Source: an uncultured Pseudomonadota bacterium
GTDB taxonomy: Bacteria > Lernaellota > Lernaellaia > Lernaellales > Lernaellaceae
Length of the DNA: 8,830 bases
Reading direction: 5' to 3'
NCBI GenBank assembly: GCA_937967875.1
Contig: CALBTQ010000212.1
Location: 1 to 8,830, forward strand
A model generated the notes under the pieces. The model was not told where the DNA came from. It made no database searches and saw nothing but the letters and a program-made list of their open reading frames with translations. Positions 1-5,140 of this stretch are shown piece by piece (position 1 is the first letter of the stretch; each line of letters starts with the position of its first letter). The translations under genes and the position numbers were made by a program.

Positions 1-43
1 TCGTATTCGGTGACTGGAGTTCAGACGTGTGCTCTTCCGATCT
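1..43 (+). other. Illumina TruSeq index/Read 2 adapter (artefact)
   Basis: Bases 10-43 match the TruSeq Read 2 adapter exactly, beginning GTGACTGGAGTTCAGACGTG and ending CTCTTCCGATCT. Bases 2-9 are then most simply an 8-base sample index, and base 1 the last base of the P7 arm. This is library sequence, not genome. Any open frame that crosses it is meaningless, and thiC is cut exactly where it begins. Confidence 0.97.
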
Positions 44-44
44 G

Positions 45-332
45 GTCCATCACCGAATCGGCGCCGGCCTCGATCGACACGCCCATCTTCACCAGCTCTT
101 CCTCGATGGAAAAATGGCTCGTGCTCGTGCCGATGTTCGCGTTGATTTTCGTGCGCAGACCTTCGCCGATGCCCATCGGGTGGAACGTGCGCCGGTTGTT
201 TTGCGGAATGACCACGCGCCCGGCGGCGACGCGTCGGCGCAGCAGTTCCGGATCGACTCCCTCGTCGGCAGCCACAGTGGCGATGGCGGGCGTGATGATT
301 CCGGCTTGGGCTTGTTCGAGCAGGGTCGGCAT
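45..332 (-). CDS. thiC: Phosphomethylpyrimidine synthase ThiC, N-terminal fragment
   Basis: ThiC is the cytoplasmic radical-SAM enzyme that rearranges aminoimidazole ribotide to hydroxymethylpyrimidine phosphate, the pyrimidine half of thiamine. Only the first 96 residues are present. They carry the family's N-terminal signature: GIITP at 11-15, GRVVIP at 38-43, GIGEGLRTKINANIGTS at 54-70, and the acidic IEEEL helix leading to AGADSVMD at 89-96. The catalytic barrel and the C-terminal CX2CX4C iron-sulfur motif are lost because the contig ends in adapter. The last genomic base, C on the coding strand, fits the Leu usually found next. The start is the ATG at 330-332: it has an AGGAG ribosome site 7 bases upstream, and homology begins there. 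The frame stays open upstream, but that part is riboswitch. It starts without the longer N-terminal region of E. coli-type ThiC, so it looks like the shorter form. Confidence 0.95.
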
Positions 333-339
333 GATCGGT

Positions 340-344
340 CTCCT
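340..344 (-). promoter_or_regulatory. thiC ribosome binding site
   Basis: AGGAG on the minus strand, 7 bases before the thiC ATG. It fixes the start codon, and it may be masked by the upstream GGUUCCU at 388-394 when the TPP riboswitch is occupied. Confidence 0.8.
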
Positions 345-349
345 TAAAC

Positions 350-394
350 GGTTCAAGCTCCCGGCCGGGAAACGGCGCGAGAGCTTGAGGAACC
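350..394 (-). promoter_or_regulatory. Stem-loop between TPP aptamer and thiC (likely expression platform)
   Basis: On the minus strand GGTTCCTCAAGCTC (394-381) can pair with GAGCTTGAACC (360-350): 7 bp of CAAGCTC/GAGCTTG plus GGTT/AACC, with CCT bulged. Alternatively GGTTCCT can pair with AGGAGACC at 344-337, which contains the ribosome site, leaving one A bulged. CTCAAG (389-384) is also complementary to CTTGAG (416-411), which overlaps the 3' strand of aptamer helix P1. These mutually exclusive pairings look like a translational on/off switch. The pairing was done by eye; no folding energy was calculated. Confidence 0.6.
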
Positions 395-415
395 AAGAAA
401 AATATCGATTCTCAA

Positions 416-492
416 GACTTCCTACGCGGGAATTACCCCGGTCAGGTTCAAAGGGTCTGTTCTCAGCCCGACGTTCGCCGGGCACCCCTGTC
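416..492 (-). ncRNA. TPP riboswitch (THI element) in thiC leader
   Basis: The minus strand shows the conserved THI-box blocks in order. GGGGTGCC is at 488-481 and a GCCCGGCG/CGTCGGGC-type stem follows. CTGAGA is at 466-461, then CCCTTTGAACCTGA at 455-442, GGGGTAATTCCC at 439-428 and GCGTAGG at 427-421. The 5' GAC (492-490) and 3' GTC (418-416) can close helix P1. The aptamer binds thiamine pyrophosphate and normally lowers expression of thiamine synthesis genes, here thiC 84 bases downstream. No hairpin followed by a U-tract lies between aptamer and ATG, so control of translation is more likely than termination. Confidence 0.96.
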
Positions 493-502
493 TGACGAAT
501 GA

Positions 503-531
503 ATCCTAGCACCGCGCCCGGTGGGTGTCAA
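503..531 (-). promoter_or_regulatory. Sigma70-type promoter for thiC
   Basis: A perfect -35 TTGACA (531-526), a 17-base spacer and a -10 TAGGAT (508-503) with a TGC extended -10 just upstream. Transcription should start near 496, so the RNA would begin at the 5' edge of the TPP aptamer. The -35 box lies 2 bases after the xseA stop codon, which makes thiC a separate unit from the operon upstream. Confidence 0.8.
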
Positions 532-533
532 AA

Positions 534-1865
534 TCAATCGACCGTTTCGACCTTCGCGGTCAAACGTCCTTCATGCAGGCGTATATCTAGACGCTCGTCG
601 CGCTGCGCGTCCGCCGCGCGAGTGAGCGCATGACCGTCCTCGCCCAGCACGATCGCGTAGCCGCGCGACAAAACGGCCAGAGGGCTGAGCGCCTCCAGCC
701 GCGCCTGCAATGCGTCGAGCCGCTGCCGGCGGGCGTGAACGATTGTCCGTCCGTTGTTGCGCAAACGCACGAGCGTAAAGTCCACTTGCCGTTTCTGCTG
801 CCGTACGCCGTATTGCGGCGACAGACCGCGCAGGCGCTGGGCGAGCAGGGCGGCGCGATGCATGTTCTCCCGCGCCAGACGAAGCATTGAGTGACGTAAA
901 ATCGCGCGCAGATCGTCCAGGCGTCGCGCGGGCAACGCGGTCGGCGCGGCTTCGTGCGCCAGTCGTTGCCGCAGCGCCGCCAATTCCAGTCGCGCCAATT
1001 GCCGCCGGCGCGCCATCGCCTGGCGCAGCCGCAGTTGCTGCCGCTTGAGGGTGAACAGCAGATCGTCCGCCTTGGGCACGACCATCTCGGCCGCGTGGGT
1101 CGGCGTGGCCGCACGCACGTCGGCGGCCAGGTCGCACAGCGAAGTGTCGACCTCATGTCCGACGCCGCTGACGACCGGGGCGCGCGATTCGACGACCGCC
1201 CGCACCACTTCTTCCTCGTTCCACGCCCACAAATCTTCCGCGCTGCCGCCGCCGCGCCCGACGATGATCACGTCCGGTTCGACGAACTCGTTGAGCAGCC
1301 GGATCGCCCGCGCGATCGACGCCGCCGCGCCTTCGCCCTGCACCAGCGTCGGCGCGATCACCACGTGCCGGCCCGGCTGGCGCCCGTAGATGATGCGCAG
1401 CATGTCGTGCAGCGCCGCGCCCGTCAGGCTGGTCACGATGCCGATCGTCTCGGGTAGAAACGGCAGCGGCCGCTTGCGCTCCAGCGCAAAGTAGCCCTTG
1501 GCCGCCAGCTCCTTTTGCAGTTGCAGAAACGCGGCATACAGCGAGCCCAGCCCCAGCGGCTCGATGTGGTCGACGATCACCTGGTACTCGCTGCGCGGTC
1601 CGTAGGAGCTGACCTTGCCGCGTACGATCACCTCCTGGCCCGCGTCGGGCAGGAAACGCAGGTAGCGGCGGATGTGCCGGTACAACACGCAACGCAGCGC
1701 CGCCTGATCGTCTTTGAGCGTGAAGTACACGTGTCCGCTCGACGGCGTGCTGAGCATGCCGACTTCGCCTTGCACCAGAACGTCGGGGAAGGTCGTTTCG
1801 AGTTTGTTTTTTACCGCCGCGGCCAGTTCGCCAACCGTCCAGATTCGGCGCGCGTCATCGCCCAC
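534..1865 (-). CDS. xseA: Exodeoxyribonuclease VII large subunit XseA
   Basis: Large, catalytic subunit of cytoplasmic exonuclease VII, which degrades single-stranded DNA from either end into short oligonucleotides and acts in repair. At 443 residues it is close to the usual length (E. coli about 456). Domains in order: an N-terminal OB-fold at about 8-105 (WTVGELAAAVK start, GEVGMLSTPSSGHVYFTLKD); the catalytic core with IGIVTSLTGAALHDM (141-155), GRGGGSAEDLWAWN (203-216) and SGVGHEVD (233-240) running into ATPTHAAE (253-260); a long Arg/Leu-rich coiled-coil helix at about 265-390; and the C-terminal SPLAVLSRGYAIV box near 395-407. The start is GTG at 1863-1865, directly after the TAA of the thioredoxin gene upstream, so translation is probably coupled. 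The likely ribosome site AGGGG lies inside that gene's 3' end, about 12 bases away. The small-subunit gene xseB is not in the window; thiC follows instead. Confidence 0.96.
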   Translation of the reverse strand: MGDDARRIWTVGELAAAVKNKLETTFPDVLVQGEVGMLSTPSSGHVYFTLKDDQAALRCVLYRHIRRYLRFLPDAGQEVIVRGKVSSYGPRSEYQVIVDHIEPLGLGSLYAAFLQLQKELAAKGYFALERKRPLPFLPETIGIVTSLTGAALHDMLRIIYGRQPGRHVVIAPTLVQGEGAAASIARAIRLLNEFVEPDVIIVGRGGGSAEDLWAWNEEEVVRAVVESRAPVVSGVGHEVDTSLCDLAADVRAATPTHAAEMVVPKADDLLFTLKRQQLRLRQAMARRRQLARLELAALRQRLAHEAAPTALPARRLDDLRAILRHSMLRLARENMHRAALLAQRLRGLSPQYGVRQQKRQVDFTLVRLRNNGRTIVHARRQRLDALQARLEALSPLAVLSRGYAIVLGEDGHALTRAADAQRDERLDIRLHEGRLTAKVETVD

Positions 1866-2396
1866 TTATTCGTATTTCCCCTGCGTCGCCTGCTGCGCGG
1901 TGAGCAGCTTCATGCCCAGCGTGTCGCGCACGGCGTTTTCCAGATCCAGCGGTGCGGGCGGACCGACCCAGGTGCGCGCCAGCTTGCCGTCGGCGCCGTA
2001 TAGGTAGCTGGTCGGAATGGCCGATACTTTGTACTCGCGCAGCAACTCGGGCGAGGGCATAGCCACCGGATACTGAATGCGCAGCCGCGCCACGATGCGC
2101 CGGACGCTCTCTTCCGGCTGCATGTCCATGTTCACCGCGACGATTTTCAGCCCTTGCGGGGCGTATTTTTCCTGCAGGTCGTTGATGTGTGGAATTTCGA
2201 TCATGCACGGGCCGCACCAACTGGCCCAAAAGACGATCAGCAGCGGTTTGCCCGCGCCTTGAGAAATCGGCGTGTCGGCCGTTTGGCCGATGATTTTATA
2301 GGTGGACTTGGCTTCCTTGATCGACTCGGGTGCGGCGATCGCCGCCACCGCCGCAACCAACAGCAGGACCAGGACCAGGATCGACAAGCGTTTCAT
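1866..2396 (-). CDS. TlpA/ResA-like periplasmic thiol-disulfide oxidoreductase
   Basis: A 176-residue exported thioredoxin-fold protein. Residues 1-22 form a signal peptide or anchor (MKR, then a Leu/Val/Ala core ending AIAAP). The fold shows LLIVFWASWCGPCMIEIPH with active site WCGPC at 60-64, the VNMD strand at 88-91, and the cis-proline loop SAIPTSYL at 125-132. In the TlpA/ResA family such proteins reduce periplasmic disulfides, typically the CXXCH cysteines of apocytochrome c before heme attachment, taking electrons from CcdA. Position agrees: it starts 7 bases after the CcdA-thioredoxin fusion stop, and its GAGGAA ribosome site overlaps that stop. Family membership is clear; the exact substrate is inferred from context. 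It could be called resA or ccsX. Confidence 0.93.
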   Translation of the reverse strand: MKRLSILVLVLLLVAAVAAIAAPESIKEAKSTYKIIGQTADTPISQGAGKPLLIVFWASWCGPCMIEIPHINDLQEKYAPQGLKIVAVNMDMQPEESVRRIVARLRIQYPVAMPSPELLREYKVSAIPTSYLYGADGKLARTWVGPPAPLDLENAVRDTLGMKLLTAQQATQGKYE

Positions 2397-2403
2397 ACGT
2401 TCC

Positions 2404-3687
2404 TCATTTCGCCGCGACGGCGGCGCGCAATTCTTCGAGCATCGTTTCTTCGCCCGGCCAGCCGGTGAAGTTCTGGCGCACCTTCGTGCGGTCGTGCGCG
2501 TCGATGATCACGTTGTTGGGCAGCGCCGCGCGCAACCCGAAAGTGGACAGGTCGGTCAGTTTGCCGTAGACGACCGGGTAGGGCACATTCATTTCCTTGA
2601 CGAAGCTCACCCCGTCGGCCAACTCGTCGTCGACGTTCACCGCCAGAATGACGAACCCTTCGCCCTGGTGCTCCTGCCAGATTTTCCCCAGGTGCGGGAT
2701 CTCCTCTTTGCACGGCGTGCACCACGAGGCGAAGAAGTTGAGCAGAATCACCTGGCCGTCGTATCGGCTCAGATCGGCCGGAGCGCCGGTTTCGTCGGTC
2801 CAGGTTGTCTGCTCCCAGGCCGCGGGCGCGCCGGCTTCCTGGGCGTAGATTACACCGCCCGCCGCGAGCATGCCCACCGCGAGAATCAGCGCCGGCCAGC
2901 GCACCGGCAGTTTGGCGACGAGCTTGAGCGCAATGATCAACACCATGGCGCCGGCCGTGACTGTCAGCGGAATCCACAGCGGCACGGTGAACGGATTGAA
3001 CAGCAGATACGCCGCGGCGATCACCAGCACCGCGCCGATGATCAGCTCGACGGTCTCCATGTGCCGCTTCATTTTGGCGAACAGCGACATGAAGGTATTC
3101 AAAAACAGCGCCGTCAGCAGGAAGGGAATGGCCAGACCGGCCGCGTAGGTGGCCAGCAGAAACGCGCCGTAACCCGGCTGGCTCGCGGCGATCAGCAGCA
3201 CGGCGGCCAGGATCGGCCCGATGCACGGCGTCCACCCGAAAGCGAAGGCCAGCCCGAACAGAAACGACGACAGCGGTCCCATTTTCTTGCCGCCGCCGCC
3301 CATGTCGATGCGCTTTTCATAGTTGAGGAAGCTGATCTGGATCGCGCCCATGAAATGCAACGCGAGAATCAGCACCACCGCCGCCGCGCCGAAGGCGATC
3401 GGCCGCAGGTAGGTGGTCAGAAAGCCGCCGATGCTCGTCGCGCCCAGGCCCAACAGCACGAAGATCGTCGAGAAGCCCAGCACGAACAGCAGCGTGTTGC
3501 CGAAGACCTTTTTCAGCCGCGTGCCCGCGCTCTGCGCCGTCTGCAGTTGGTCGAAACTGAGCCCGCTCAGAAAGCTGAGGTACACCGGAATCAGCGGCAA
3601 GACGCAGGGCGTGAAAAAGCTGAACAGCCCCTGGGTGAAACAAATGCCGAAGGCGGAAAACAACGAGGCGTCGGCTACCGGATTCAT
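2404..3687 (-). CDS. ccdA: CcdA-type membrane reductase fused to a periplasmic thioredoxin domain
   Basis: A 427-residue inner-membrane protein that should carry electrons from cytoplasmic thioredoxin across the membrane. The CcdA/DsbD-beta part covers about 12-230 with the two hallmark cysteine motifs, FTPCVLPLIP (25-34) and GWTPCIGP (151-158), in pseudo-repeated halves. Two more hydrophobic segments follow at about 236-256 and 264-282. A C-terminal periplasmic TlpA-like domain (about 285-427) has active site WCTPC at 322-326, the VNVDD strand near 350 and the proline loop RAALPNN at 386-392. This gives the acceptor domain in the same chain, like DsbD but without its N-terminal alpha domain. 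The ATG at 3685-3687 is preferred because GGAG lies 9 bases upstream. The ATG at 3700-3702 adds five residues, METRF, but has no ribosome site. It belongs to the minus-strand operon with the TlpA-like gene, opposite resB/ccsB. Confidence 0.94.
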   Translation of the reverse strand: MNPVADASLFSAFGICFTQGLFSFFTPCVLPLIPVYLSFLSGLSFDQLQTAQSAGTRLKKVFGNTLLFVLGFSTIFVLLGLGATSIGGFLTTYLRPIAFGAAAVVLILALHFMGAIQISFLNYEKRIDMGGGGKKMGPLSSFLFGLAFAFGWTPCIGPILAAVLLIAASQPGYGAFLLATYAAGLAIPFLLTALFLNTFMSLFAKMKRHMETVELIIGAVLVIAAAYLLFNPFTVPLWIPLTVTAGAMVLIIALKLVAKLPVRWPALILAVGMLAAGGVIYAQEAGAPAAWEQTTWTDETGAPADLSRYDGQVILLNFFASWCTPCKEEIPHLGKIWQEHQGEGFVILAVNVDDELADGVSFVKEMNVPYPVVYGKLTDLSTFGLRAALPNNVIIDAHDRTKVRQNFTGWPGEETMLEELRAAVAAK

Positions 3688-3696
3688 GAACCTTGT

Positions 3697-3700
3697 CTCC
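3697..3700 (-). promoter_or_regulatory. Ribosome binding site deciding the ccdA start
   Basis: GGAG on the minus strand, 9 bases before the ATG at 3685-3687. It overlaps the upstream ATG at 3700-3702, which itself has only CGCCGCGTTTCT before it. This favours the shorter protein. Confidence 0.55.
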
Positions 3701-3709
3701 ATAGAAACG

Positions 3710-3742
3710 CGGCGGGGACTGACCCGTTGTCACTCCCCGCCG
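3710..3742 (-). terminator. Strong intercistronic hairpin, possible attenuator
   Basis: CGGCGGGGA and TGAC pair with GTCA and TCCCCGCCG around a 5-base loop, giving 13 bp with one internal 1x1 mismatch. It lies between the SH3-FxLYD stop and the ccdA start. On the minus strand it is followed by GCGTTTCTAT, only a short run of U, so it is a weak or partial intrinsic terminator at best. It may instead protect or process the mRNA and set different levels for the genes on either side. On the plus strand no U-run follows. Confidence 0.55.
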
Positions 3743-3765
3743 TCGTGCGATTGCGACGTTATTCG

Positions 3766-4521
3766 TTACTCTTCTTCGATGCGATAATCGACACGGCAGT
3801 TGACGAAGTTGAAATCTTTCTCGTTCTTGCCGATGAACACGAAGGGCACCGGCTTGTTTTTACGCATCAGGTTCTCGGTGGCCACGAACGTCGTGCGCGT
3901 GTCGACCACGCGATTCTGCTTGTCGTAGAATGTAATAAGCACCTTGATGTTTTTCAAGGGAACGGCCGTCAGGTTGACCACTTTTCCGCTGATTGTGTAG
4001 TTGCCGACCTCGTCGATCGTCCACTTCACGTCGAGAATGTCGATCGTATTTTCCACCCGCTCGGACAACTGCTTCTGCAGTGTGCGGATTTCGCTTTTCG
4101 ATTGCAGGTCTTTGCGCTGCATCCAGCCGACCAGCGCGCGGCCGGTGTTTTCGCCGTTGACGATGATCGGCGCCTGGATCTTGTACCAGTTGTCGATGTT
4201 GTTCTCGATGATGAATGCGGCTTTGTCGCGCTCCAGATGCCCCAGCGTGTTCGAGGTGGTTTTCGGCTGCGCGTAAACGACCGCCGAGTCGGCCACCACG
4301 ATGCCCACGTCGATGAACTTGGGCGCGCCTTCCGGATCCGACCCCTTGCCGAGTTTTTGCATGAAACGGAAGCCAAACAGGGCGATGAGGATCAAAATGA
4401 CCAACAAGCCCAGCAGAGCCAGAAAATTGCTCGAGCGTTTGAGGTGTTTGATATCCTCTTCGATTTCCTGGTCGATCTTCTTCAGATCTTCTTTCGTATG
4501 GCTTGCGGAATGATCGCTCAT
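3766..4521 (-). CDS. Membrane-anchored SH3-like + FxLYD domain protein, function unknown
   Basis: A 251-residue protein that I cannot assign a specific role. A charged, helical N-terminus (about 8-30, rich in E, K, D) is followed by one membrane span at about 32-54, so most of the chain is probably periplasmic. Residues about 72-140 look like a bacterial SH3-like domain: VVYAQPKTTSNTLGHL, a FIIENNIDNWYKI strand pair, then VGWMQRKDL. A linker helix at 141-160 leads to a C-terminal domain (about 165-248) with an FxLYD-like pattern: ISGKVVNLTAVPLKNIKV, then LITFYD at 195-200 and VVDTRTT. Such domains usually mediate binding to protein or cell wall. The start is firm: GGAGGTGA just upstream. It lies between the calcium-repeat gene (48-base gap) and ccdA, so a structural or assembly role in the cell envelope, perhaps for cytochrome maturation, is a guess from context. 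Confidence 0.82.
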   Translation of the reverse strand: MSDHSASHTKEDLKKIDQEIEEDIKHLKRSSNFLALLGLLVILILIALFGFRFMQKLGKGSDPEGAPKFIDVGIVVADSAVVYAQPKTTSNTLGHLERDKAAFIIENNIDNWYKIQAPIIVNGENTGRALVGWMQRKDLQSKSEIRTLQKQLSERVENTIDILDVKWTIDEVGNYTISGKVVNLTAVPLKNIKVLITFYDKQNRVVDTRTTFVATENLMRKNKPVPFVFIGKNEKDFNFVNCRVDYRIEEE

Positions 4522-4525
4522 GTAA

Positions 4526-4533
4526 TCACCTCC
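4526..4533 (-). promoter_or_regulatory. Near-perfect Shine-Dalgarno for the SH3-FxLYD gene
   Basis: GGAGGTGA on the minus strand, complementary over eight bases to the usual 16S rRNA 3' end, with its last base 4 bases before the ATG. It is the strongest ribosome site in the window and implies efficient translation of this gene. Confidence 0.8.
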
Positions 4534-4569
4534 CAGCAGACGGCCAGGCAGAGCGCTTGACGCTCCCGA

Positions 4570-4965
4570 TCACGGCCCGGTGGCCGGTACCGGCCTCCCC
4601 AACAATTGGTATTGCCCATCGCGGAGCACCTCAGCTATTGGTTCCCCGCGCTCATTCTTCCGCTCGCGATAATCGAACTGACCGTCGAAGTCCGTGTCGA
4701 ACTCCGAACGGATCAACTCGTCGCCCACAAACGTGGCCTTGGCGTCAATCCGGCCATCGCCGTTGACGTCCTGTTCCACGGCCACCAGTTCGCCCGCGGC
4801 CCAGATTTCCACGTGATCCGTCAAGCCGTCGCCGTTCAAATCATAGGAAATCTTGCCGTTTTTCTCGAAGGACAGGGCGTATACCAGAAAATCCGAGCCC
4901 GACAACAGCGATACTATCCCCGCCAGTGTCAGGGCCAACAAAACGATCAATACGGTCTTTTGCAT
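4570..4965 (-). CDS. Small exported protein with three DxNxDG calcium-loop repeats
   Basis: A 131-residue protein of unknown function. The N-terminus (MQKTVLIVLLALTLAGIV) is a signal peptide or membrane anchor; no clear lipobox cysteine is seen. The body has three tandem units exactly 24 residues apart, each starting with an EF-hand or dockerin-like calcium loop: DLNGDGLTD (42-50), DVNGDGRID (66-74) and DTDFDGQFD (90-98). Each loop is followed by a short strand and a Gly/Asp-Glu turn (GELV, DELI, GEPI). The units therefore probably form a Ca2+-bound repeat structure in the periplasm or on the surface. I place the start at the ATG 4963-4965, where the signal peptide begins and a modest GGAAG site precedes it; the open frame up to 5058 looks non-coding. 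It is the first gene of the minus-strand operon. Confidence 0.8.
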   Translation of the reverse strand: MQKTVLIVLLALTLAGIVSLLSGSDFLVYALSFEKNGKISYDLNGDGLTDHVEIWAAGELVAVEQDVNGDGRIDAKATFVGDELIRSEFDTDFDGQFDYRERKNERGEPIAEVLRDGQYQLLGRPVPATGP

Positions 4966-5011
4966 CGGACTTCCGCGTTGCCGGCATACACCATACCTGT
5001 CATCTGCATCA

Positions 5012-5040
5012 CACCTATCACGAAGCCCTTTGCGAATCAA
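5012..5040 (-). promoter_or_regulatory. Candidate promoter for the minus-strand operon
   Basis: On the minus strand, -35 TTGATT (5040-5035), a 17-base spacer and -10 TAGGTG (5017-5012) with a TGA extended element before it. Transcription would start near 5005, leaving a leader of about 40 bases before the calcium-repeat gene. The -10 is weak, but its shape resembles the other two promoters in this window. Confidence 0.5.
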
Positions 5041-5083
5041 GCCCATAAAGCTTTGCAAACACGCGAAATTGCAGTCACCTTTC

Positions 5084-5113
5084 TTGACACTGGGCGGTGT
5101 CTCGTGCTAGGTC
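5084..5113 (+). promoter_or_regulatory. Candidate promoter for resB-ccsB-engB
   Basis: A perfect -35 TTGACA (5084-5089), an 18-base spacer and -10 TAGGTC (5108-5113) preceded by an extended TGC. GTGCTAGG is identical to the block in the thiC promoter. Transcription would start near 5120, with a short leader of about 20 bases containing the GGGAG ribosome site (5129-5133), 7 bases before the resB ATG. Confidence 0.6.
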
Positions 5114-5140
5114 AACCAGACAATCGGCGGGAGTCAGACG

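Noticed and set aside
10..495. Plus-strand frames starting in the left edge
   Set aside because: They begin inside adapter sequence and run antisense to thiC and its riboswitch.
333..512. A longer thiC starting at 512
   Set aside because: The extra 60 residues are a translation of the TPP riboswitch and leader. The AGGAG site and family homology both put the start at 332.
2302..4560. A 752-codon open frame on the plus strand
   Set aside because: It lies antisense to the TlpA-like, ccdA and SH3-FxLYD genes, which have clear motifs and ribosome sites. Its His/Gln/Arg/Asp-rich product is typical of antisense translation of GC-rich genes.
4551..4565. GAGCG/CGCTC hairpin between the calcium-repeat and SH3-FxLYD genes
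   Set aside because: Only 5 bp with no U-run; too weak to call a terminator.
4966..5058. Upstream start (5058) for the calcium-repeat protein
   Set aside because: It would place 31 charged residues before an evident signal peptide, and it lies upstream of the proposed promoter start near 5005.
5086..5101. GACAC/GTGTC inverted repeat overlapping the resB -35
   Set aside because: Five-base arms with a 6-base spacer are expected by chance, and part of it is simply the TTGACA box.
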